Shown: positions 26,935 to 35,758 of the stretch, piece after piece
Numbering within the stretch: the first letter of the stretch is position 1
Layout: every line of letters starts with the position of its first letter
DNA from: an uncultured Flaviramulus sp.
GTDB lineage: Bacteria; Bacteroidota; Bacteroidia; Flavobacteriales; Flavobacteriaceae
Direction of reading: 5' to 3'
Assembly: GCA_947495125.1 (NCBI GenBank)
Contig: CANLXL010000002.1
Coordinates: forward strand, 558,001-622,000
DNA: 64,000 bases
Translations under genes and position numbers: made by a program
The notes under the pieces: generated by a model
What the model was told of the DNA's origin: nothing
The model's database searches: none
What the model saw: the letters and a program-made list of their open reading frames with translations, nothing else

Positions 26935-28125
26935 TTAACTAAGAAATTCAAATATACCACAAGCACCTTGTCCGGTCCCCACACACATGGTTACTGCTCC
27001 ATATTTTCCTGTCATATTGCGTTTACGCATTTCGTCAAAAAGCTGTACTGACAGTTTAGCTCCAGTACAACCTAGAGGATGCCCCAACGCAATGGCCCCT
27101 CCATTGACATTAATGATTTCCGGATTTAAATCCAACTCACGAATAACGGCTAATGATTGTGAAGCAAAGGCTTCGTTCAACTCTATGAGTTCTAAATCTG
27201 ATTGCTGTAACCCAGCTTGTTTCAATGCTTTTGGAATAGCTTTCACAGGTCCAATACCCATAATGCGCGGTTCAACACCGGCCGCAGCATAATTCACCAA
27301 GCGCGCAATGGGCTCTAAGTTTAACGCTTTAACCATGTCTTCACTCATAACCATAACAAACGCTGCTCCGTCACTCATTTGCGACGAGTTTCCCGCTGTG
27401 ACACTTCCGCCTTGGGCAAATACAGCACGTAGTTTTGCCAATGCTTCCAGGTTGGTGCCTTTACGAGGTCCTTCATCTTTAGTTACCGTATATGATTTTG
27501 TGGCTTTCTTTCCGTTTTCATCTATATAAATTTGTTCTACGGTAATAGGTACAATTTGATCCTGAAAACGATCTTCGGCTTGTGCTTTTAAAGCCTTCAT
27601 ATGCGAGTTATAAGCAAACTCATCTTGATCTGCCCGAGAGACATTAAACTGGTTGGCTACAGCTTCAGCGGTATTTCCCATGCCCCAGTAATATTCTTCA
27701 TGACCGGCCTTTACCGTATCGTAATTTAATTCAGGTTTGAATCCGGTCATGGGCACCGAACTCATACTTTCCGAACCACCGGCAATGATACAATCGGCCA
27801 TTCCTGCTTGAATTTTTGCGGCTGCAATTCCGATAGTTTCTAATCCAGATGAGCAAAACCTGTTCACCGTAACTCCCGGAACATCAACACTATTCAACCC
27901 TATTAAGGAAATGAACCTTGCCATGTTTAATCCCTGAGAACCTTCCGGCATGGCATTACCAACAATGACGTCATCAATCCGAGATACATCTAGGTTTGGT
28001 AACTCCTTCATCATGTGTTGAATCGTTTCAGCTCCCAATTCATCGGCTCTTTTAAAACGAAATACACCCTTTGGAGCTTTACCAACAGCTGTTCTATATG
28101 CCTTTACTATATATGCGGTTTTCAT
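26935..28125 (-). CDS. fadA: Acetyl-CoA acyltransferase (3-ketoacyl-CoA thiolase)
   Basis: A 396-residue thiolase with the nucleophilic Cys in NRFCSSGLE (C91), the His of GHPLGCTGAK (H349) and the second Cys of CVGTGQGACG (C381). It cleaves 3-ketoacyl-CoA to acetyl-CoA in the last step of beta-oxidation. It is downstream of the FadB-like gene with a 119-base spacer that holds an imperfect inverted repeat of purine- and pyrimidine-rich tracts. It is cytoplasmic, and its length is normal. Confidence 0.93.
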   Translation of the reverse strand: MKTAYIVKAYRTAVGKAPKGVFRFKRADELGAETIQHMMKELPNLDVSRIDDVIVGNAMPEGSQGLNMARFISLIGLNSVDVPGVTVNRFCSSGLETIGIAAAKIQAGMADCIIAGGSESMSSVPMTGFKPELNYDTVKAGHEEYYWGMGNTAEAVANQFNVSRADQDEFAYNSHMKALKAQAEDRFQDQIVPITVEQIYIDENGKKATKSYTVTKDEGPRKGTNLEALAKLRAVFAQGGSVTAGNSSQMSDGAAFVMVMSEDMVKALNLEPIARLVNYAAAGVEPRIMGIGPVKAIPKALKQAGLQQSDLELIELNEAFASQSLAVIRELDLNPEIINVNGGAIALGHPLGCTGAKLSVQLFDEMRKRNMTGKYGAVTMCVGTGQGACGIFEFLS

Positions 28126-28150
28126 AATTCTATTCTTTATTTTGAAAAGG

Positions 28151-28242
28151 AGAAGAGAAAATAGAATGGAGAAAAAAGAAATTTCTATCTAAGTTCTGCA
28201 TATTCCGATTATAGCTCTCTTTTCTGCACTCTATACTCTTTT
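28151..28242. repeat. Imperfect inverted purine/pyrimidine tracts between fadB-like and thiolase genes
   Basis: The purine tract at about 28151-28180 and the pyrimidine tract at about 28218-28242 are roughly complementary and could form a long imperfect hairpin in the operon transcript. The 13-mer AGAGAAAATAGAA is shared with the tract at 26501-26527. It may be an mRNA-processing or stability element, or simple low-complexity sequence. Confidence 0.4.
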
Positions 28243-28244
28243 TT

Positions 28245-30653
28245 CTAATTTCTAAGCGGTTTACCAGTTTTTAACATGTGTTGAATACGCTCTAAGGTTT
28301 TACGTTCTGTGCATAAACTTAAAAAAGCTTCACGTTCCAGATCGAGCAAATATTGCTCACTCACTAAAGTAGGTTCGGATAAATCACCTCCTGCCATGAC
28401 ATAAGCTAATTTATTTGCAATTTTATGATCGTGTTCACTGATGTAATTAGAGGCCTCCATGGCGTCTGTTCCAACCAGAAACATGCCTAAAGCTTGTTTT
28501 CCAAGTACTTTTACGTCTTTACGTTTTACAGGTTGTGTATAACCTGCTTCTGCCATGAGCAGGGCATGTGCTTTTGCAGTGGCAATTTGTCGGTCTTTGT
28601 TAACGACAACCTGATCCCTACCTTTTTGAAGAATCCCAAAGTCAAAGGCCTCATATGCTGAAGTGGCTACTTTTGCCATACCTATAGTCAGGAAGTATTC
28701 TTGTAAAACGTTAAGCTCAACATCTCCTTTTCTGAAGGTATCTGAAGCTCTTAGGGCCATCTCTTTAGAACCGGCACCACCAGGAATAACTCCTACACCG
28801 AATTCAACGAGCCCAATATAAGTTTCCGCTGCAGCAATCACTTTATCTGCATGCAGAGAAATTTCACATGCACCGCCTAGAGACATACCGTGAGGTGCAG
28901 CAATGGTTGGGATAGCGGAATAACGCAAGCGCATTACGGTATCTTGAAAGTACTTGACGGCCATATTTAATTCATCATACTCTTGCTCAACAGCCATCAT
29001 AAAGATCATACCAATATTGGCGCCAACTGAGAAATTAGCGCCTTGGTTTCCAATAATTAATCCCTGATAATTTTGCTCTGCTAAATCTATTGACTTGTTT
29101 AATCCTGCTAAAACATCACCTCCAATGGTGTTCATTTTAGATTGGAATTCACAGTTTAAAATACCCTCGCCTAAATCTTCAACAACAACACCGGAGTTTT
29201 TAAACACTTCGTTCGATTTTCTGATATTGTCTAAAATGATAAAGGCATCCTGACCCGGCTTTTTCTCCTGGGTTTTCTTTGAAATATCGTAAGCATATGT
29301 TGCACCTTCTTTTATGGAATAGAAAGATGTACTACCCGTTGCTAACATATCGTTTACCCAAGCCGCAGGTTTTAAACCTTCGGCTTCCATAATTTTTATT
29401 CCCTTTTCAACGCCTATGGCATCCCAAATCTGGAAGGGCCCATGTTCCCACCCGAATCCTGCTTTCATGGCATCGTCGATCTTATAAAATTCATCGGTAA
29501 TTTCCGGAACTCTATTCGAAACATATTGAAACATGGCTGCAAAATTCTTCCTATAGAAGTCTCCCGCTTTGTCTTTTCCGGAAACTAAAACTTCGAAGCG
29601 ATCGACAACTTTATCAATTGTTTTTGTTAATTCGAGTGTTGCAAATGACGCTCTTTTTTTCGAGCGATATTCTAAAGTATTGAGGTCTAACGACAGGATT
29701 TCCTTTTTCCCATCAGTAGTAACCGTTTTTTTATAGAATCCCTGTCCGGTCTTACTTCCCAGCCATTTGTTTTCCATCATGGTATTGATGAAATCAGGTA
29801 GTTTAAATAATTCGTGAGCCTCGTCATCCGGGCAGTTCTCATATATACCATTAGCAACATGAACCAGTGTATCTAAGCCAACTACGTCAACCGTTCGAAA
29901 GGTTGCTGATTTTGGACGACCAATAACGGGTCCCGTAAGTTTGTCAACTTCTTCTATGGTCAGACCTAATTCCTTAACTTGATGAAAGAGGGATTGAATT
30001 CCAAAAATCCCAATTCTATTTCCAATAAATGCTGGAGTGTCTTTAGCGATTACTGAGGTTTTACCTAAAAACTGTTCACCATAACCATTTAAGAATTCTA
30101 AAACGGAACGATCTGTTTTAGGCCCGGGAATGATTTCGAATAATTTTAAATATCGCGCGGGATTAAAAAAGTGTGTCCCACAAAAGTGTTTTTGAAAATC
30201 TTCACTTCGACCTTCGCTCATGAACTTAATTGGAATACCCGAGGTGTTGGACGTAATCAAGGTTCCCGGAGTTCTGTGTTTTTCAAGTTTTTCGAAGACT
30301 TGTTGTTTTATGTCCAATCTTTCTACAACGACCTCCATAATCCAGTCGACGTCCTTTACTTTGGAAATATCGTCTTCCAGGTTTCCGGTAGTGATTCTAT
30401 CGGCGAATTTTTTATGATAAATAGGGGAGGGTTTGGACTTTAATGAAGCCGCCAGAGCATCATTTACCAGTCTGCTTCTTACAACCTTATCCTCTAAAGT
30501 GAGCCCTTTGGCTTTTTCTTTTTCGTTTAATGCTCTGGGAACAATGTCCAATAACAGAACATCTACACCAATATTGGCAAAATGGCAAGCGATACCACTG
30601 CCCATAATACCGGAGCCAACAATGGCTACTTTTTTAATTCTACGTTTACTCAT
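28245..30653 (-). CDS. 3-hydroxyacyl-CoA dehydrogenase / enoyl-CoA hydratase, FadN-type
   Basis: An 802-residue bifunctional enzyme. The NAD-binding Rossmann motif GSGIMG (13-18) opens the 3-hydroxyacyl-CoA dehydrogenase part. The enoyl-CoA hydratase domain is C-terminal (about 490-720), with the oxyanion-hole region GANFSVGANIG and HGMSLGGACEISLHAD, then VEFGVGVIPGGAG. This order, dehydrogenase first and hydratase second, is that of Bacillus FadN rather than E. coli FadB. It performs steps two and three of beta-oxidation. It lies 14 bases after the MarR gene. Confidence 0.92.
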   Translation of the reverse strand: MSKRRIKKVAIVGSGIMGSGIACHFANIGVDVLLLDIVPRALNEKEKAKGLTLEDKVVRSRLVNDALAASLKSKPSPIYHKKFADRITTGNLEDDISKVKDVDWIMEVVVERLDIKQQVFEKLEKHRTPGTLITSNTSGIPIKFMSEGRSEDFQKHFCGTHFFNPARYLKLFEIIPGPKTDRSVLEFLNGYGEQFLGKTSVIAKDTPAFIGNRIGIFGIQSLFHQVKELGLTIEEVDKLTGPVIGRPKSATFRTVDVVGLDTLVHVANGIYENCPDDEAHELFKLPDFINTMMENKWLGSKTGQGFYKKTVTTDGKKEILSLDLNTLEYRSKKRASFATLELTKTIDKVVDRFEVLVSGKDKAGDFYRKNFAAMFQYVSNRVPEITDEFYKIDDAMKAGFGWEHGPFQIWDAIGVEKGIKIMEAEGLKPAAWVNDMLATGSTSFYSIKEGATYAYDISKKTQEKKPGQDAFIILDNIRKSNEVFKNSGVVVEDLGEGILNCEFQSKMNTIGGDVLAGLNKSIDLAEQNYQGLIIGNQGANFSVGANIGMIFMMAVEQEYDELNMAVKYFQDTVMRLRYSAIPTIAAPHGMSLGGACEISLHADKVIAAAETYIGLVEFGVGVIPGGAGSKEMALRASDTFRKGDVELNVLQEYFLTIGMAKVATSAYEAFDFGILQKGRDQVVVNKDRQIATAKAHALLMAEAGYTQPVKRKDVKVLGKQALGMFLVGTDAMEASNYISEHDHKIANKLAYVMAGGDLSEPTLVSEQYLLDLEREAFLSLCTERKTLERIQHMLKTGKPLRN

Positions 30654-30667
30654 ATTGCTTTAAACTA

Positions 30668-31114
30668 CTAATCTTCGTTCTGATTATATATGCTTTTCTT
30701 AGAGATAAGGCCATTAATTAATTCGGCAACCTCATAAAAGTGATCGATTTTTTCTTCAGAAATCTGCCCTCTTATTGTTTCATTAAAGGTGAGGACTTTT
30801 TCTCTGGAGTAATCTCTTTTTTCCCTACCAAATGGCGTTAAGTGAATAAGGACACTACGACCGTCTTTGGGGTTGGGTTTACGTTCGATGAGCCCTGATT
30901 CCTCCATAGTTTTTAATATTCTTGATAGACTTGTAGCCTCCATACCCATTTTTGGACCTAAAGCCGTAGACGGTGTCCCACTTTCCGGGTCTATACTTAA
31001 TAATGTAAAGCCTGTAGCCATGGTACTATCAAACTTTGATGCTTCTTCGTTGTACATTTTTTGAACAGCAAGCCATGTTGTTCTTAGCACGTAATCAATT
31101 GTTTTATCCCTCAT
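30668..31114 (-). CDS. MarR-family regulator of the beta-oxidation operon
   Basis: A 148-residue winged-helix protein. The recognition region reads GPKMGMEATSLSRILKTMEESGLIERK and the wing has NPKDGRSVLIHLTPFG, the conserved MarR D-x-R-S-x-x-V motif. It is the first gene of the operon with the fatty-acid degradation genes, so it probably senses acyl-CoA or a fatty acid, as FadR-like MarR proteins do (inference). A perfect 28-bp palindrome overlaps its promoter, which suggests autorepression of the whole operon. Confidence 0.88.
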   Translation of the reverse strand: MRDKTIDYVLRTTWLAVQKMYNEEASKFDSTMATGFTLLSIDPESGTPSTALGPKMGMEATSLSRILKTMEESGLIERKPNPKDGRSVLIHLTPFGREKRDYSREKVLTFNETIRGQISEEKIDHFYEVAELINGLISKKSIYNQNED

Positions 31115-31133
31115 ATTAATTGGTTGGTGAGTT

Positions 31134-31172
31134 CAAATATATAAAATTTTATTATGCATGCATAATAAAATT
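31134..31172 (-). promoter_or_regulatory. Promoter and 28-bp palindromic operator of the beta-oxidation operon
   Basis: On the minus strand TATATTTG (31134-31141) fits TAnnTTTG and stands 19 bases before the MarR start. Three bases upstream begins a perfect palindrome (31145-31172, 14-bp arms, centre TGCATGCA). It covers the interval where the -33 element would be, so a bound dimer or pair of dimers would block RNA polymerase. The MarR protein is the obvious candidate ligand. Confidence 0.7.
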
Positions 31173-31308
31173 GAAGAAATATGAAAGGATTTCGTATTTT
31201 GTTTACTCAATGTCATTCAAGTTAATACAAGATGTATTTTTAATCATTGAGTTTTTGTTTTTTTAGATTGATAAATTTAGCTTTTTTTATCCAAACAACA
31301 AGCATTTT

Positions 31309-32331
31309 ATGAACTATAGAATTTTGATTTTTATATTACCAATTATGTTTTCTTTATCGTGTAGCAATGATGATGGCGTACAAGGGCCAGATAAGGAACC
31401 AGGTTTGGAAGGTACCGCAAGAGTTGTTGGTTATTTGCCCACTTACAGATTTCATTTGAGTGATAAGATAGCCTATTGTAAGCTTACGCATTTGAATCTG
31501 GCATTTGCAAATCCTGATAGTGATGGAAATATTATTATGCCTAGCGTTACTGAAATAGTTTCTCAGGCGAGAGGTGATAACCCTGATATTCTAATATGTA
31601 TTTCTCTAGCTGGCGGTGGGTTGACCACCGAAGCATCGGCAAATTGGTCTAACTTAATTGATGTTGCAGCCAATAGACCAGGTTTTATAGAAAATATTGT
31701 TGATTATGTTCTTACTAATAGTTTGGACGGTGTTGATGTTGATTTGGAATGGGATCATGTTACTTCTGGCTATAGCGATTTTGTACTTGAATTGGATACG
31801 GCATTAAGTGCTCACAACAAGTTGCTCACGGTTGCTTTTCCTCAAGTGAGATACGGTAATGTTACTGATGCTGCGTTACACGCTTTTGATTTTATAAATA
31901 TTATGTCCTATGATGCCACAGGTCCGTGGGCACCATCATTTCCCGGGCAACATAGTTCGTTTCAATTTTCTCAAGAGGGGATACGCTTTTGGGCCGAAGA
32001 TGTGGGGATATCAGAAGAAAAGCTCACGCTCGGCGTTCCTTTTTATGGTTATGATTTTGTTAATTCAACGACCGTAAACGCCTTTACTTATAACGAAATG
32101 ATTCGATCAAATATAAACCATGCTAATCTTGATCAAGTTGGAACATCTTATTATAATGGCATATCAACGATCGCTTCCAAAGTGAATTTAGCCAGCAATA
32201 ATGGTATTGGGGGAATCATGATTTGGGAATTAGGCCAGGATTCTTTTGATGAATATTCTTTACTTAAAGCCATTCATGATGAATATACCCGGTTGAGAAT
32301 TTTAACATCGGGTTTATGCGGTAACGAATAA
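31309..32331 (+). CDS. GH18-family glycoside hydrolase lipoprotein (chitinase-like)
   Basis: A 340-residue lipoprotein with the lipobox FSLSC (Cys18) followed by acidic residues (SNDDG), the Bacteroidetes pattern for surface or outer-membrane lipoproteins. The GH18 motif is complete: DGVDVDLEW (140-148), catalytic Glu147. Other family stretches are INIMSYDATGPW and KLTLGVPFYGYDF. It should hydrolyse beta-1,4-GlcNAc chains such as chitin or act as an endo-beta-N-acetylglucosaminidase. It stands alone on the plus strand and converges on the acyl-CoA ligase gene with six bases between stops. Confidence 0.88.
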   Translation: MNYRILIFILPIMFSLSCSNDDGVQGPDKEPGLEGTARVVGYLPTYRFHLSDKIAYCKLTHLNLAFANPDSDGNIIMPSVTEIVSQARGDNPDILICISLAGGGLTTEASANWSNLIDVAANRPGFIENIVDYVLTNSLDGVDVDLEWDHVTSGYSDFVLELDTALSAHNKLLTVAFPQVRYGNVTDAALHAFDFINIMSYDATGPWAPSFPGQHSSFQFSQEGIRFWAEDVGISEEKLTLGVPFYGYDFVNSTTVNAFTYNEMIRSNINHANLDQVGTSYYNGISTIASKVNLASNNGIGGIMIWELGQDSFDEYSLLKAIHDEYTRLRILTSGLCGNE

Positions 32332-32337
32332 TTTGGC

Positions 32338-34107
32338 TTAAGGTCTGTATATTTTTTCGATAAGATGGCTATATATGCCTTTAATCACCTTCCGTTTCAT
32401 TTTCATAGTAGGTGTCAAATGACCGGCGTCTATGGTCCAAATGTCCGGTGTAATTTCAAACTTTTTTATTTGCTCCCATTTTCCGAAATTTTCGTTGGCA
32501 GAATCGACCTCTTCCTGAATTCGGGCGTGCAATTTTTCATTTGTTATAATATCGTTCTTAGAATTAAAGGTGATTTGATGACGTCTTGCCCATTCTTCAA
32601 CAAATTCAAAATTAAGTTGAATTAAAGCCGCGGGCATTTTTTCGCCTTCACCAATAACCATAATTTGTTCTATAAAACGTGATTGTTTAAACTGATTCTC
32701 CAATAATGCCGGGGCTACATATTTACCACCAGAGGTTTTAAACATTTCTTTTTTACGATCTGTGATCTTTAAAAAACCATTTTCACAAATCTCTCCAATA
32801 TCACCGGTATGAAAATAATCACCAGTCATAACCTCTGCTGTTTTTTCCGGGTCCTTAAAATAGCCTTGCATAACGTTGGGGCCTTTAACAAGAATTTCGC
32901 CGTCTTCCGCTATTTTAACATGGACGTTATCAATAACTTTTCCCACTGTACCAATTCTAAAACCTCCATTTCGCATATCGTTAACCGATATTACCGGAGA
33001 CGTTTCTGTTAAGCCATAACCTTCCATAATCGGTAATTCGGCGGCCGCAAAAATACGTGTTAGCCTTTGTTGCAGTGCGGCACTACCGGAAACCATTAAA
33101 TCTAACTGACCTCCTAAGCCTTCCTTCCATTTACTGAAAATTAATTTCCTTGCTATCTTCAGTTGAAATTCATACCACCAGCCATTTTTTCTATAAGGTT
33201 CGAATTTCAGACCAAGGTCTACCGCCCAAAAGAAAAGCATTTTTTTAATACCTTTTAAATCGCTGCCTTTTGCAATAATCTTGTCGTAGACTTTTTCGTA
33301 AAGACGTGGAACCGCCGTCATAACATTTGGCTTTACTTCTTTAAGATTATCACTCATTTTTTCAATAGACTCGGCGAAGTAAACCTCCACACCACAGTAT
33401 TGGTATAAATATAAGATCATGCGTTCAAAAACATGACAAACCGGAAGGAAGCTTAAGGCTTTCGATTGTCCATATTCAAAGGGAACTCTTTTTTTGCTGT
33501 CTAATACGTTGGATACCAAATTATGATGTGATAGCATGACACCCTTTGGTTTTCCTGTGGTTCCCGAGGTGTATATTAACGTCGCTAAATCATCAGGTTT
33601 AACCTTGCTTTTTCTTGACTCAACTTCACCTTGATTACTATCATCTTCACCCAATTCCAAAAGGGTTTTCCAGCTACTTTCATCTTTGATATCATTGAAG
33701 GTAAATACTTTTTTAAGCTTGGTATTGGCTTTTATAGCATTTAACTTCTCTAAGACTTCAATATCAGAAACAAAACAATACGTAGCCTCAGAATGGTTTA
33801 AAATGTATTGATAATCGTCTTCTGAAATCGTTGGATAAATCGGTACATTTTGAGCTCCGGTTTGAAGCACTCCGATATCTACAATATTCCATTCTGTTCT
33901 GTTTGTAGTAGAGATAACCGCGATTTTGTCATGGGGCTGCACGCCTAATCGTAATAATCCACGACTTAGGGCATTGGCCTTATCAATATAGTCTTGTGAC
34001 GAAATGGAAGTCCAGACGCCATCGTATTTACTTGTAAAAGCTTTGTCTAAATTATACGTTTCTAATTGATATTGTGGAAAATCAAAAATTCGGGTAATCT
34101 CTGTCAT
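32338..34107 (-). CDS. Long-chain fatty acid-CoA ligase
   Basis: A 589-residue AMP-forming enzyme with LIYTSGTTGKPKGVMLSH (about 178-195, phosphate loop), GYGLTETSPVIS (about 355-366) and the C-terminal TGDIGEI and ITDRKKEMFKTSGGKYV. It activates fatty acids to acyl-CoA and so feeds the beta-oxidation genes nearby, although it is a separate unit. The size is normal for bacterial long-chain ligases of this clade. Confidence 0.92.
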   Translation of the reverse strand: MTEITRIFDFPQYQLETYNLDKAFTSKYDGVWTSISSQDYIDKANALSRGLLRLGVQPHDKIAVISTTNRTEWNIVDIGVLQTGAQNVPIYPTISEDDYQYILNHSEATYCFVSDIEVLEKLNAIKANTKLKKVFTFNDIKDESSWKTLLELGEDDSNQGEVESRKSKVKPDDLATLIYTSGTTGKPKGVMLSHHNLVSNVLDSKKRVPFEYGQSKALSFLPVCHVFERMILYLYQYCGVEVYFAESIEKMSDNLKEVKPNVMTAVPRLYEKVYDKIIAKGSDLKGIKKMLFFWAVDLGLKFEPYRKNGWWYEFQLKIARKLIFSKWKEGLGGQLDLMVSGSAALQQRLTRIFAAAELPIMEGYGLTETSPVISVNDMRNGGFRIGTVGKVIDNVHVKIAEDGEILVKGPNVMQGYFKDPEKTAEVMTGDYFHTGDIGEICENGFLKITDRKKEMFKTSGGKYVAPALLENQFKQSRFIEQIMVIGEGEKMPAALIQLNFEFVEEWARRHQITFNSKNDIITNEKLHARIQEEVDSANENFGKWEQIKKFEITPDIWTIDAGHLTPTMKMKRKVIKGIYSHLIEKIYRP

Positions 34108-34174
34108 TCAGTTTCTTTTAAAAAAGGAGACTTGCAAAGTATGAAATTAAAAATGATTTTCAAATTTTGAACAA

Positions 34175-35740
34175 TTAGTTCCAATGTGTCTTGAAAATCT
34201 CCTGCATTTCAGGGTATTTCAAGTCGGTATCATCATAATTCTGGCGCTGCTTTTTTAATTCGATTTTCATCATTTTTATAATGTCTGTGTATGCATCGTC
34301 GTTATAGGCATTATAATTTTCGTTCGGATCTTTTTCTAAGTCATAAAACTCCCATGCCGGTTCTGAGTTTTCTTTAGACGACCCTGTCATATCCAAGGAA
34401 TGCCCATAAAAGAGAGCGAGTTTATATCTTTTATTTCGTATTCCAAAATGGCCGGGTCTTTTGGCATGATTTGTCCAATATCTATAGTATGCTGTTGTGC
34501 GCCAATCCTCAGGTGTATTCCCTTTTAGATTTTCTCTGAAACTCTGTCCTTGCATGGATTCCGGTTTTTTTACACCAGCATAATCGGCAAATAGCGCAGG
34601 AAAATCTATATTTAAAATAATATCATCTATACGTTTTCCGGCGGGAACTTCTTTAGGGTATCTTACAACAAAAGGCATTCTAAGAGATTCATCATAGATT
34701 AAACGTTTATCAAAAAAGCCATGCTCTCCTAAAAAATAACCTTGATCTGCAGTATAAATAACAACCGTATTTTCAGCCAGACCCGAGTCTTCCAAATAAT
34801 CTAACAGCTTTCCGATATTATCATCAATGGCGGCACCCGATCTCATAAAGTCCTTAACAAACTTTTGATAGGTTGCTTTTCGCCCTTCAATGCTATCCAT
34901 ATCTTTAGTGTAAAATGGTAATCCAGGGTATTTACACCACCATTTTTCAGGATCGTTGGAGGCTTGTTCGTAGCGCCATGCCAAGTTTTCTAGTTTCTGA
35001 CCAGGGAAACTACGACCTGTTGTTTCCGGTGAAAAATCAAATAGCGACTCAGGTTCGGGGATGTCTATATCTTTGTATAGGTCATTAAATCGTTCCGGGA
35101 AATCAAAAGGCTCATGGGTCGCCTTAAAGTGAGTCATTAACATAAATGGTTTTTTGAGATCTCTTTGATTTAACCAATCTATGGATAGTTGTGCAATGAC
35201 GTCGGTTGAAAACCCTTTATGGACATCCCATGCTTCAGCGGGTTTATGAAAGTTCTCTGAGGTTCTCAAAATAGGATCCCAGTAGCGTCCCTGATCATGC
35301 AAGATGTTATAATAGTCAAATCCGGAAGGTTCTTTCTTTAAATGCCATTTCCCTATAATAGCGGTTTGGTAGCCATTGCCGTTTAATAGTTTGGCAATGT
35401 TGTCTTTGCCGGGATCTAGAGCATCACTAAGCGTGTAAACCCCGTTTTTATTACTAAACTGTCCGGTTAAAATACTAGCTCTACTTGGAACACAAATGGA
35501 GTTCGTGCAAAATGCATTATTTAGTACAACGCCTTCATCTGCCAGTCGGCTAATGTTTAAATTTTGAACATGATCTTTTAAAACGCCTCCGTAAATCCCC
35601 CAGGCCTGTGAAGTATGATCATCAGACATGATAAAAAGAATATTTGGTTTTTCTGCATTTTGCCTTTCTTCAGATTTACAACTTGATAACATGAATAATG
35701 TTATAAATGCGAATGATAGCCTAAATAAATTTGGTCTCAT
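34175..35740 (-). CDS. Sulfatase lipoprotein (Cys-type)
   Basis: A 521-residue protein with a lipobox at LSSC (Cys21). The sulfatase signature CVPSRASILTG (from Cys83) gives the Cys that must be converted to formylglycine, and IMSDDH near residue 38 supplies metal ligands. GKWHLKKE and a C-terminal sulfatase region are present. It probably removes sulfate esters from marine polysaccharides. It follows a second sulfatase gene, 18 bases upstream, so the two form a pair. No formylglycine-generating enzyme is in the window. Confidence 0.9.
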   Translation of the reverse strand: MRPNLFRLSFAFITLFMLSSCKSEERQNAEKPNILFIMSDDHTSQAWGIYGGVLKDHVQNLNISRLADEGVVLNNAFCTNSICVPSRASILTGQFSNKNGVYTLSDALDPGKDNIAKLLNGNGYQTAIIGKWHLKKEPSGFDYYNILHDQGRYWDPILRTSENFHKPAEAWDVHKGFSTDVIAQLSIDWLNQRDLKKPFMLMTHFKATHEPFDFPERFNDLYKDIDIPEPESLFDFSPETTGRSFPGQKLENLAWRYEQASNDPEKWWCKYPGLPFYTKDMDSIEGRKATYQKFVKDFMRSGAAIDDNIGKLLDYLEDSGLAENTVVIYTADQGYFLGEHGFFDKRLIYDESLRMPFVVRYPKEVPAGKRIDDIILNIDFPALFADYAGVKKPESMQGQSFRENLKGNTPEDWRTTAYYRYWTNHAKRPGHFGIRNKRYKLALFYGHSLDMTGSSKENSEPAWEFYDLEKDPNENYNAYNDDAYTDIIKMMKIELKKQRQNYDDTDLKYPEMQEIFKTHWN

Positions 35741-35758
35741 TTGAATTGATTGTTTTAA

